Source: DASSBG01 sp963800395
GTDB lineage: Bacteria; Pseudomonadota; Gammaproteobacteria; Xanthomonadales; Rhodanobacteraceae
Assembly: GCA_963800395.1 (NCBI GenBank)
Contig: CAWDBD010000003.1
Span: 70,574 to 134,573 of the forward strand
Length of the DNA stretch: 64,000 bases
Direction of reading: 5' to 3'
Part shown: positions 18,103-26,086 of the stretch, piece after piece
Layout of the letters: every line of letters starts with the position of its first letter
Position numbering within the stretch: the stretch's first letter is position 1
Made by a program: the position numbers and the translations under genes
Notes under the pieces: model-generated
Seen by the model: only the letters and a program-made list of their open reading frames with translations
Databases searched by the model: none
Told to the model about the DNA's origin: nothing

Positions 18103-18260
18103 GGTATTGCCTCGCTGTTTTTGTTGGAAACAAAACGAGGAGCCCGTTCCTTTCAGCAGACCTGATTGTCGGTCTGCAGTCACTCCCGTTTGTCTGCCTC
18201 CGTGGCTGGAGACATAAGGAGCTACGGGCACAGCGAGACAGCGGACGCAAGGCATGCAGC
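18103..18260 (-). promoter_or_regulatory. Structured 5' leader of the DUF4331 operon (candidate)
   Basis: Minus-strand leader containing AAACGGGAGTGA, a perfect 7-bp hairpin GCAGACC/GGTCTGC, then GAAAGGAACGGGCTCC. An outer pairing of AAACGGGAG with CTCCTCGTTT is possible. The same arrangement recurs at 20545-20645 before an ATG with the same first codons. I could not match it to a known riboswitch class. Confidence 0.35.
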
Positions 18261-18453
18261 CGCTGTTCAGTTGCTGTTCATAAATATTCTGGTGCTGGTG
18301 GACCCGAGCCGCCGCCAAGAGGGGTGGCTCAAGGCGGCGCTGACAGTTTCATCAGAACCGCAATCGGCTGATCACGGCTCTACCTGGCGAACCAGATGGC
18401 CGAGGCGAGCATTGGAAAGGCATGGGGGATGCGCCACCTTGGCACCTGGAGGG

Positions 18454-18794
18454 TCAGTCGTCTCGACTGCCGAGCGTATTTCCCGCTCGGTTCCGCCACC
18501 GAAGTGTCCTGGCCTTTGTAGCGGTTGCGCGGCGTGGCAGTGACTTTGACCTGGAGTCTCCAACTGTGTGTTTGATGTCTTGCTGGATCGAACAGATATA
18601 TGGCCGCGGACTCGCCGGGGCGACGCAATTGGCACCGCCGCCACCGTCGACCTGGACCGTGGCCGTCTTGAATTGCTGCGTGGCAGGCTGACCATTCTGG
18701 CCGCCGCTGAGGCAGGTCAGTTTCAGCGTATAGTTGCCGGCCGCTGCAAGCTTGGCAATGTAGTCGGCCCCCGCCTGGCACGCACTGGCACCGA
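18454..18794 (-). pseudogene. Fragment of an exported Ig-like-domain protein
   Basis: On the minus strand this segment encodes part of a bacterial Ig-like domain (NYTLKLTCLSGGQNGQ, QQFKTATVQV) followed by a glycine run and NCVAPA. It is nearly identical in order to the intact-looking part of the exported protein gene at 22861-24057. It has no start of its own. At its 5' side it runs directly into the wzm fragment at 18794-18795, where both parents share GGCACCGA-type sequence. The ~150 bp toward 18454 stay open but match nothing I recognise. Confidence 0.6.
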
Positions 18795-19174
18795 GCGCGG
18801 CATGGGCACCTTGCCGATCAGCGCAGCATTCTCGGTGATCGCCGTCGCCGAGCACAGGATGGCCTCGGAAAAGGCCGTCCATGGCCACATCGCCACCACC
18901 AGAAACGGTAGCCCCCGTCTCGCCCGCCCCGGCGACCCGTGCCTTGAAGATGTGCACAAACACGAAGGCATAGATTGCCAGCTGCACCAGCGGCTGGATC
19001 AGTGCCCACAGGCCGCCGCTGAAACTGCCGAGAAAGCGATTCTTGAGGTCGCGTGCCAGAAAGTGCCGGAACAGCCGCCAGGCATGCGCCAGGCCGCTCC
19101 TCCGGCAATTCATGCCCCCGTGAAGGTCGCTTGCCTGGTGGCGCTTCGCTTGTGGCAGCCCTGATACGCGGCAT
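18795..19174 (-). pseudogene. Truncated duplicate of wzm (N-terminal part)
   Basis: This segment aligns over its whole length with the first ~127 codons of wzm (13732 downward). It includes FRHFLARDLKNRFLGS and the LIQPLVQLAIYAFVF helix, then shifts frame after FKARVAGAG and is cut at 18795. Similarity continues upstream of the ATG equivalent (19174) for about 35 bp, through the CCGGCAAGTACT sequence shared with 13740. It is a non-functional relic of a tandem duplication. Confidence 0.8.
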
Positions 19175-19525
19175 GATGTGTCCGGCAAGTACTGAAATGA
19201 GCCGTATAGGAGACCGGTAATCACCTCCCTGCGACACGAGGGAGGCCGGCGATGGCGCACGAACACCATCTTGTGCAGGTGCGGGCCATGCCAGCGACTT
19301 AACCAACGAGAGGCGAAACGGTCCGCGAAGGACGCAAAAGGCGCCAGTAGCGCAATGGCAGTGCATGGTTCTTCTTCGCACTGTTTACGGATATCGGTTC
19401 TTGATCGCGGGCATGGCCCGCCCCTACAGGCATCTCTGCGGCTCCCGGCGCACACGTCTCCACACCCCCATGTGTGCATCCCGTGGCAGAATAGCCTGTC
19501 ATTGATTCCAAATAGGTGGTGCTCC
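19175..19525. other. Gap with partial dispersed repeat, upstream of the methyltransferase
   Basis: About 350 bp with no gene. The segment near 19175-19210 is duplicated wzm upstream sequence. At 19318-19345 and 19400-19430 there are half-copies of the 13815-13980 palindromic repeat (CGGTCCGCGAAGGACGCAAAA and GATCGCGGGCATGGCCCG). No clear promoter was seen. Confidence 0.5.
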
Positions 19526-20290
19526 ATGGATAAGTCTGAAGAATGCAGCGTCCCTCGAAAAGTCTGGTTCTACCGTTTTGAACTGCCGGACGGTAGCGTG
19601 ACTCCAACCTACGATGATGGCGCGCTCGACGCGGTTCACAACACGCGGCTGACAATGTTGGAGAGCGTCCTGACAGCGAGTTTCGGGCCGGGCCTTGAAG
19701 GGCACAAGGCAGTCGACCTGGCCTGTCATCAAGGCTGGTTTGCAACCAAACTGGCACAGCGCGGCGCTGACAAAGTGGTGGCTATCGATGCACGTGCCGA
19801 GCATATTGCCGATGCCACGATGATCAGTGGCACGCTTGGTCTCGACAACATGCAGTGTGTCCAGTCTGATGTACACGCGCTGGTACCTTCTGCATTGGGC
19901 GAATTCGATGTGGTCCTGATGTTCGGCCTTATCTACCACCTTGAGAACCCGATTGGAGCGCTTCGTATGGCGCGGTCACTGACTGCAAAAGGGGGAGTGT
20001 GCCTGGTGGAGACGCAGATCGTCCCCGGTTTGTCGGGCTGGGTAGACTACGGAAGCTATCGTTTTGTGCGACCGCTCAAGGGTTCATTCGGCATCATTGA
20101 CGAAACCGAAGAGACACATGGTCCGGAGGCCAGTACGACCGGTATCTGCCTGGTTCCGAGTCTGGAGGCGCTGCTCTGGATTCTGCGCAAGATCGGTTTC
20201 GATCGCGTCGAACAAGTGCCGGTGCCCGAGGATGGCTACGAGCAACTTCGGTATAACAAGCGAAAGATGCTTGCCTGTTACGTCGATTGA
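19526..20290 (+). CDS. SAM-dependent methyltransferase (CmoB/DUF1698-like), isolated
   Basis: An intact 254-residue class I methyltransferase on the plus strand, opposite to its neighbours. Motif I is AVDLACHQGWFATKLA near residue 70, followed by VVAIDARAEHI, and VLMFGLIYHLENP near residue 135. The last is typical of the CmoB/DUF1698 group of tRNA-wobble and natural-product methyltransferases. An AGGTGG ribosome-binding site precedes the ATG at 19526. Codon use is visibly more AT-rich than in flanking housekeeping genes. The gene lies inside a decayed duplicated region between two partial repeats, which suggests horizontal arrival. The substrate is unknown. Confidence 0.8.
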   Translation: MDKSEECSVPRKVWFYRFELPDGSVTPTYDDGALDAVHNTRLTMLESVLTASFGPGLEGHKAVDLACHQGWFATKLAQRGADKVVAIDARAEHIADATMISGTLGLDNMQCVQSDVHALVPSALGEFDVVLMFGLIYHLENPIGALRMARSLTAKGGVCLVETQIVPGLSGWVDYGSYRFVRPLKGSFGIIDETEETHGPEASTTGICLVPSLEALLWILRKIGFDRVEQVPVPEDGYEQLRYNKRKMLACYVD

Positions 20291-20686
20291 CCCGCGAGTA
20301 AGCCCTTGATGTGCAGGACCGAGCCATGCCCGCGATGACGAAGGGGAGCGGTGAGCAGAGCGTCCGGCAACCAACCGCTCACTGCTGGCCGCTGATTGTG
20401 TTCAGTTGGGCAGCAGCAGGCTTAATCCGGAGATCCGGATGTCGAAGGCGCGTTGCGTGAACCAGCCTGCGGCGATAGCCACGATACCCAGCAAGGGCCA
20501 GCGACAGGGTGACCGAGTCCGAAGCTGTGTAAACCGATCGGTCTAGCTCTGTTTGAATTTCATGGTGTTACGTCACTGTATTTTGGTGGTAACGACGTGT
20601 GGAGTCCGCTTCTTTTCGCAGACCCTTTGGACGATCTGCCATCACTCCCGTTTTCCTGGCCCGTCGATTGCGTAGGCTTGCCCGGA
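20291..20686. pseudogene. Decayed copies of the HupE-like C-terminus and the DUF4331 leader
   Basis: At 20402-20485 the sequence matches the HupE-like C-terminal coding end at 13980-14065 (shared TTGGGCAGCAGCAGGCT). At 20490-20530 a short piece resembles 14390-14440. At 20540-20650 it matches the DUF4331 leader and first codons. Order and orientation equal those of the originals at 13.9-18.2 kb, with the intervening ~3.5 kb deleted. A partial dispersed repeat lies at 20310-20345. Nothing here is translatable. Confidence 0.7.
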
Positions 20687-20687
20687 A

Positions 20688-21120
20688 CGTTGAAGGTTCG
20701 GAAGCGGTGACCACAAGCCAGCGCATCGGACACGAAGTCGCCTGACCAAACCGCATCGGGCTACCGGGGCACGTACAGGGGCACACGCTGACGCTTTGGG
20801 ATTGGGCGACGAGCCTGCCGCCTCAGATTCAATCGCATGGCCTTGTACACGCGGTAGATCCTCTTGTGTTTCCATTGTGGATGGGTGCGCTTGAGCCGCT
20901 TGAAACATTTCCAGAACCCTCGGCTGAGGTGATCTTCGATCAGCTTGGGAAGTGCGGCAATGACCTGGGCATCGCGTGCTGCCCAATGGGCTGGCGGTCG
21001 GTACCGGGCCGCTCGGGACAACCCAACGCAATCACAAAACCGGCGCAGAGGCCGTACGTGTACCTCCTGAAGGTAACGCACCGCCTCGCGCTTCTGCTCT
21101 GGTCCCAGAGACTTTTGCAA
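20688..21120 (-). pseudogene. IS3-family OrfB transposase, nonsense mutated and truncated
   Basis: The frame from 21120 encodes the N-terminal half of an IS407-group transposase (KREAVRYLQEVH, WKHKRIYRVYKAMRLNLRR). It meets an in-frame TAG after VPLYVPR. Beyond the stop, the same frame continues as VWSGDFVSDALACGHRF, which contains the first catalytic Asp, and then FNV before the homology ends at about 20688. The remaining two acidic residues of the DDE triad are missing, so it cannot be active. Confidence 0.8.
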
Positions 21121-21370
21121 TCAGATCCTTCAACGCAGCATTGTCCAGCGCCATCTCCGCGTACAGGCGTTTGAGCTTGCTGTTTTCCGCTTCCAGCTCC
21201 TTGACCCGCTTGAGGTCAGACGCCTCGAGACTGCCGTACTTCGACATCCACTTGTAGTAGGTCAACGTGCTGATGCCGGCCTGACGGCAGATTTCCTTGA
21301 CGGGAACGCCTGCATCGGCCTGCTTGAGGATGCTGACGATCTGGGACTCGGTGTATCCGGACTTCTTCAT
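21032..21370 (-). CDS. IS3-family OrfA (helix-turn-helix, leucine zipper)
   Basis: A 112-residue OrfA from the ATG at 21370, with a strong AGGAGG ribosome-binding site. The N-terminal helix-turn-helix (YTESQIVSILKQADAG, EICRQAGISTLTYYKW) binds the element ends, and the leucine-zipper segment (VKELEAENSKLKRLYAEMA) follows. It overlaps orfB in another frame, as expected for -1 programmed frameshifting. The partner is dead, so this product alone should not transpose. Confidence 0.8.
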   Translation of the reverse strand: MKKSGYTESQIVSILKQADAGVPVKEICRQAGISTLTYYKWMSKYGSLEASDLKRVKELEAENSKLKRLYAEMALDNAALKDLIAKVSGTRAEARGGALPSGGTRTASAPVL

Positions 21371-21427
21371 GGGAACCTCCTGGGTGGATAACATGCCAGA
21401 AAGTTCTACTTTTGGGGTGTCTACGGT

Positions 21428-21565
21428 TCAGGGAAGCTTATGCTCGGCCACGCTCGGCCGCCCGATGGCGCAGGTTCTGGCAATCCGCCGTTTGCTCAGC
21501 CCCTGTGCATGCCTCAGGCGCAATACTTCCTTGATCTTCCGCATGGATAGGCTCGCTACCGGCAT
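21428..21565 (-). pseudogene. IS21-family IstA fragment (N-terminus), interrupted by the IS3 element
   Basis: The ATG at 21565 begins a short frame containing MRKIKEVLRLRHAQGLSKRR and IARTCAIGRPSVAE, the helix-turn-helix start of IstA transposases. It is cut after about 45 codons, with the stop formed by the first bases of the IS3 element (TGAACCG). The rest of IS21 is absent. Confidence 0.65.
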
Positions 21566-21796
21566 CGGACCTTTTCCTCACGGAAAAAGGCACACGATAC
21601 CGTCGTGTTATCCCGCGTCGGGGCGCCGCCGACGGGCTCCCTCAGTCAGGCTGCCAGGGTGGCAGGCTTGCCGTGGAATCAGTGGCAGCTTTGGCGTGGC
21701 ATACGCAAGCAGAAGCGACCTTGGCCGCGTTCTTGCCTGGGAACCCGCAGCCTAGCGCGCCCTACCACGAGACGCGCATGAGGCCCGCATTCGCGT
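21566..21796. other. Non-coding gap left of the foldase gene
   Basis: About 230 bp with no recognisable gene. It includes a short hairpin around TTTTCCTCACGGAAAAAGG (21580-21595), possibly part of the IS21 end. The rest shows no known repeat. Confidence 0.3.
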
Positions 21797-22783
21797 CTAC
21801 TGAGCCCTGGAGCTCCCGGAGCTGTACTTTGTTTTGGCTGAAGCAGGTTTTTTAGTCGCGTTGCCGCCCGTCATGTAGCGGCTACGAAGAGATGCGACTA
21901 AATCTGGGTTGGCGTCCAGTTTTCCGCTACCCAACCGATCAACATGCCCCTGAACCTGGCGGGAAACCCAGTCCTGTTGCAGCTTCTTGACAATCTGATC
22001 CTTTACTTGTGCAAAACTGCGCTGCTCGGCGGGGGTTATCTTGGCCGCTTTGATGATGTGGTAGCCAAACCGCGTTTTCACCGGCCCTGCCAGTTCACCG
22101 ACCGTGGTAAGTTTGCTGGCTGCATCTCGGAAAGGACCAACAAGCTTATCCGAGGTAGCATCCTCTATTAGCCCATGGTTTCTGTCCTTGCTCGGATCGT
22201 CGCTGTATTTGTCTACGTCGGCGTCAAACTGAGCGGGGTCATTCAGTAGTTGCGTGTACAGTGACGCCGCTTTCTTTTTCGCGTCTTCTTCACTGCGGTT
22301 CTTTGTCGAGATGAGAATGTGTTTTACGTCGATTCGGGCCGGAACCACATATTCGTCCGGATTGGACGCATAGCGCTCTCGTGCCAACTCACTCATGTCG
22401 GGAATCTCGTCCTGAAATTTCGTCCTTAAGGCTTTCATGCGTGCGTCGGAAAGCGTGTGTTCTTTTGCGCGCTCCAGTGCGGCCTTTACATCCGGCTTCT
22501 CGGCGAGTCCGAGTTCTTGCGCCTCTCGAGCCAGTTGCTTGGTAACCAGAAGGTTGTGCAGAATGCTCGCGATTCTTTGCGGGTCATTAAAGACGGCGGC
22601 TCGCTTGTCTTCAGGAATTGACATGGCGTAAGCATCGATGTCCGCCAAGGTCAAAGAAACATCGTTCTGGCTGACTACGACGGCTTCAGCGGGCGTGGTG
22701 GCGGAGGTATCGTCGGACGCCGCTGCAGGCGCAGGCAGGGCCATGACCACGAAGGCCGCCGCAAAAAGAATAAACAAACGCAT
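21797..22783 (-). CDS. Exported parvulin-type peptidylprolyl isomerase (PpiC/SurA-like)
   Basis: A 328-residue periplasmic foldase. The signal peptide (MRLFILFAAAFVVMALPAPAAA) is followed by a helical SurA-N-like region. A rotamase domain from about residue 150 begins VDVKHILISTKNRSEEDA-like sequence and contains FDADVDKYSDDPS, VGPFRDAA and TRFGYHIIKA, all parvulin signature segments. The tail is basic and serine/alanine-rich. The ATG at 22783 is preceded by AAGGAAA. It lies 77 bp downstream of a damaged exported-protein gene on the same strand, so it may be a dedicated chaperone. Base composition is AT-richer than the housekeeping genes. Confidence 0.88.
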   Translation of the reverse strand: MRLFILFAAAFVVMALPAPAAASDDTSATTPAEAVVVSQNDVSLTLADIDAYAMSIPEDKRAAVFNDPQRIASILHNLLVTKQLAREAQELGLAEKPDVKAALERAKEHTLSDARMKALRTKFQDEIPDMSELARERYASNPDEYVVPARIDVKHILISTKNRSEEDAKKKAASLYTQLLNDPAQFDADVDKYSDDPSKDRNHGLIEDATSDKLVGPFRDAASKLTTVGELAGPVKTRFGYHIIKAAKITPAEQRSFAQVKDQIVKKLQQDWVSRQVQGHVDRLGSGKLDANPDLVASLRSRYMTGGNATKKPASAKTKYSSGSSRAQ

Positions 22784-22860
22784 GGAGTTTCCTTGAATGT
22801 CCAGGAGCACTTTCTGGTACTCGGCACCAGATTTCGAATCGGAATACTTTCAGTTGCAGG

Positions 22861-24057
22861 CTACATCCCCTGGGTACCGTCAAAGTTGCCGGCGTTCTGG
22901 AAATTATTGTTGCATTCGCTTTGATTGCAGCCCCCACCGGTGGTGTTAAGCGGGTCGCCAAGTGGTGCCGGAATGATGTTCAGGAAGTAGGGTGTGTTTC
23001 GACGTAGGATGCACGCGTCAAAGGGGATGTCTGCTGTCCTTGTTCAGCAACCACCCAGATCAAACTCTGTGCGGTAGAGGTCGTATATTCCTTGTAGCAC
23101 TCAGGGGGGGCACTGCCTCCACTCTGATTGAAATCGCCGCACTCAGGCGTAATGGAAATGGTCCATTTTACGCCTTGTGTTGTATTGGTGGGATTGGTGG
23201 TCCACGTTCCGTAAGGCCCGACATCGTTATTCCAAGTCCCATAGTAGGGGTAGGAGTTGCCGACCTGAAACGGCAGTGACCAGTATTCATTCTGTTTGAC
23301 GGTTACCTTGATATCAATATTGCTCAAGCCTGGCCATTGTGTGCCACCCACTTTCTGGTAGGGATCCCAGCCGAAAACGTTGGCAAACGAGTCAAGGTTG
23401 ACCGTTTTCATGCCTTGACCTCCCGAACTCGAAATCTGTCCGCTCGCCTGGCGTGTCAGGCCCGCAGGCGCCACGCAGTTGGCGCTTCCGCCACCGCCAC
23501 CGCCACCGCCACCGCCGACCTGGACCGTGGCCGTCTTGAATTGCTGGGTGGCAATCTGGCCATTCTGACCGCCGCTGAGGCAGGTCAGCTTGAGCGTATA
23601 GTTGCCGGCCGTGTTAAATGTGGCGCTGTAGTTGGCGCCCGCCTGACACTCGCTGGCGCCGACGCAGGCATAGCCGCTGGTTTGCCAGTTGGACAGCGCC
23701 GCCGGCAGTGAGCTGCCGTCGTAGCGACAGACATCGGCGGTCGCGCTCCAGGTGATTTGCGCCGTTTCGCCAGCGTTGATGCTTGCGGGAGTCGCCGAAA
23801 GCGATACGGCGGCCGTACCGGTATTGCCGCCACCCTGGGGGCAATTCGAGTTGGTGAACGAAAGACCCTGACTGGGTAACGATGTCGGATGCCGCGGTGC
23901 CACTGATGCGGATGCCGGTCGTGTTGAAGTCACAGGTACTGCCGGAACCCTAGTCCAGGTGGATGACCGTACTTTGCGCCTGCGCCGGCGAGGCACCGAG
24001 GGCCGCTGCCATGGCTGAGAAGGAAAGAGCGAGAAAAAAAGAACGTTGCGAAGTCAT
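22861..24057 (-). pseudogene. Exported protein with Ig-like domain and poly-glycine linker, multiply disrupted
   Basis: The minus-strand ATG at 24057 begins a signal peptide (MTSQRSFFLALSFSAMAAAL, cleavage after AQAQ). A TAG stop interrupts at codon 36 (23950-23952). After a second shift near 23870, the long central frame encodes an Ig-like domain (VSLSATPASINAGETAQITW, NYTLKLTCLSGG), a run of ten glycines and an aromatic C-terminal domain (YWSLPFQVGNSYPYYGTW). Another shift near 23030 is needed to reach the natural-looking end, DACILRRNTPYFLNIIPAPL, stopping at 22861. I do not recognise the C-terminal domain. With the foldase downstream and the T2SS operon nearby, it may descend from a secreted substrate. 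Real decay and sequencing error are both possible. Confidence 0.7.
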
Positions 24058-24402
24058 GAGAACTTACCTGGATTGTGGTTCTGGTCACGCTTTCGGCCTG
24101 AAGGCGCAGGAGTTGGACGCGAAGCTACGTCAGGACGGCTTGAACGCGGTATCCGAGCGTAGTCGTTGCACTCAGTGTAGCGCAGTTATCGGGCTGCAGT
24201 GGTTAAGTTGATGTGGCAATTGCTCATGCAGTTCACACTTTGTGTGGTTTGGCCTGCAGAATTTGCATGTGCGTGCGTGCTCTGACGGCAGGGCGCCACC
24301 ACTCCCGGGCAATCCGGCTGCTTGTAGCAGTCGAGACGCCGCAGGGCCTGGAAACCGTCGATGAAAACACGGCCGGCCGCAGCGCCTGCTTCTGCAAAGC
24401 GC
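24058..24402. other. Gap between two exported-protein genes
   Basis: About 345 bp between the terminator at 24403-24433 and the start of the Ig-like gene. A minus-strand frame ending near 24186 has a cysteine-containing tail (LDCYKQPDCPG, VNCMSNCHINL). It may be a remnant of another exported protein, but it has no start or homology I can name. No promoter was recognised with confidence. Confidence 0.3.
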
Positions 24403-24433
24403 AAAAAAAAGAGGGGGCCCGAAGGCCCCCTCT
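24403..24433 (-). terminator. Strong intrinsic terminator
   Basis: Read on the minus strand, AGAGGGGGCC, a TTCG tetraloop and GGCCCCCTCT are followed by a run of T. The 10-bp perfect stem and U-tract make this the clearest rho-independent terminator in the window. It lies about 50 bp after the stop of the exported-protein gene ending at 24484. Confidence 0.92.
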
Positions 24434-24483
24434 GGGTACTGCCTGTTTCCTGTATCAGCGAAACAATCTCTGCCCAAACAGCT

Positions 24484-25941
24484 TTACTGGGTAGAGATGT
24501 TGCGTTCCACGCGGTGACGGAAGGCACCAGCGTAGTTGGCCAGCTTGCCCGGCTGCGCGCTGTTGTTGGTATAACGCTCAGCAGCAAAGCCCGTGCCCGG
24601 CAGACCGCGGAACACGACGCCTTCATCCGAAGGATGCATCGCATGCGGCTCGGCCGTCGGGTTCAGACCCAGCTGCAACCAGCCGGCATGAGCAGCAAAG
24701 CCAGTCGGATCATCAACATCCAGGTTCAGCGGATTGGCTGCACCCAGAACGCTCACCGGAGCATGCTTGTCGGAGAAGCTGATGATGTTGACCTCGTAGC
24801 ACAGCGACTTCGGCGGGATGCCCGGCGGACGCGGCGAGAAGTCGTCATTGGTCGTGGTCTGCGGCGAGCCTTCTTCACGGTCAAAGATCTGACCCGTGCC
24901 GACATCAACCTGCACGCAGGACGTACCACTGTCATAAGCTTCAACAAACGGGGCAACCGGAGCGCTTCCGCCGTTCACATAGGACCACTTGGTCGGGAAG
25001 GTCACGACCCAGTCGGTACCCTGACCACCAGCCGCATTGGCAATCCACTCATTCATGAGCGAGTTGGCCATAAACACGGCGCTGACGGCATCGATCGGCA
25101 TGGCCGAATAGGTCGCATAACCACGACCGTGCCACCCTGGAACACGTGGGCTGTCGGAGCAGCACCGCCGATGCCGTATCGGCATCGCCGCAGGTTCGGG
25201 GTCAGCTCGCCGGAACCGGTGAAGTTCACGGCATAATTGAAGCCATCGACCGCATCAGCATTGTACGGATACAGGGTGCCGTTGCCGACATCAATGATCT
25301 GACCCGAGCCGAACAGGCCGCCAGAACCTGCGTTGGCGACAAAATCGGGGTTGCCGGGATTGCGCAGCAGCGGAGGAACCGCAGTCGGCCGGCACGCCGG
25401 TGCTGTCATGGGTGATGTCAGCCAGCGTGCTGCCGGTGACGTCGGCCATCAGGATCATTTCCACATAGCCTTCACGGCTACGATCGAGTCCGGTCGGGCC
25501 ACCGTCCGCAGCGTACACGGAGTTGTCGAACGCCTTGTAGTTCAGGCCGCCGATCGAACCGTCACCCGCGACTGCGAAGTCAGGCACGGTGCAGCTGTTG
25601 TCACGGGTACCGAATGCACCACCGTCACCGGACAGGCCAGCGTCGGCCAGGGCGAAGACCGTACCTGTCCACACGTCATACGGCGACATGAACAAGTTGA
25701 AGTCAAGCACTTCCTTGCTGTTGTAGGACTCAAGGAAACGGACCTTGATGGCCTTGCCAACGTCCGTAGAGTTGACCACCGAAATGTAGGTCTGCTGACC
25801 TGCCTGAACGGTGTAGTAAGGGTAAATGAGGACCTGACCGGTGCCGTCTGGATTGATATCCACGGCGCCCGCCGAGCCTGCGAAGCCGACCAGACCGGCA
25901 AGACCGGCGAGGACGGCAGTCGTCAAACTGCTCTTTTTCAT
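24484..25941 (-). pseudogene. Exported surface protein (VDINPDGTGQ-type), two frameshifts
   Basis: Three overlapping minus-strand frames form one exported protein of about 485 residues. The start is an ATG at 25941 with signal peptide MKKSSLTTAVLAGLAGLVGF. It is followed by VDINPDGTGQVLIYPYYTV and YISVVNSTDVGKAIKVRFLE. I recall this pattern from large uncharacterised exported proteins of gammaproteobacteria. Frame changes are needed near 25385-25400 (after DSTGVPADCG) and near 25125-25150 (before RGYATYSAMP). The final frame contains TDWVVTFPTKWSYV and ends at 24484. It has its own terminator and lies just downstream of the T2SS operon on the same strand. Function is unknown. The lesions may be decay or consensus errors. 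Confidence 0.7.
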
Positions 25942-26086
25942 GTGTAACACTCCTAGGTTAACCACAGGGCTTTTCTGCTTTTGGACCCCGCTCCCCAACG
26001 CCACAAGGCGCCTGTCGGACCGAGGCAACAGCACTGTAATGCTAAGACAAGGTGAAATGCAAGGCAATACTCCGCTTTTTTGCGGA

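Larger units (their letters stand above)
20688..21430 (-). mobile_element. Truncated IS3-family element (IS407-like)
   Basis: Remnant of an IS3-family insertion sequence with orfA, a frame-shifted orfB and a truncated transposase core. The element appears to begin at 21430 (minus), where TGAACCGTAGACACCCC interrupts an istA-like reading frame. It is lost after 20688, shortly past the first Asp of the DDE triad, where it abuts the decayed DUF4331 leader copy. No terminal inverted repeat remains at the truncated end. Confidence 0.8.

Noticed and set aside
18103..18260. NiCo, glycine or cyclic-di-GMP riboswitch ahead of the DUF4331/HupE operon
   Set aside because: The conserved bases of those classes are not present; kept only as an unclassified candidate leader.
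22991..24057. Treating the Ig-like exported protein as an intact 338-residue gene
   Set aside because: That reading starts with non-signal, arginine-rich sequence, while a proper signal peptide lies just upstream in another frame and a natural C-terminus downstream in a third.
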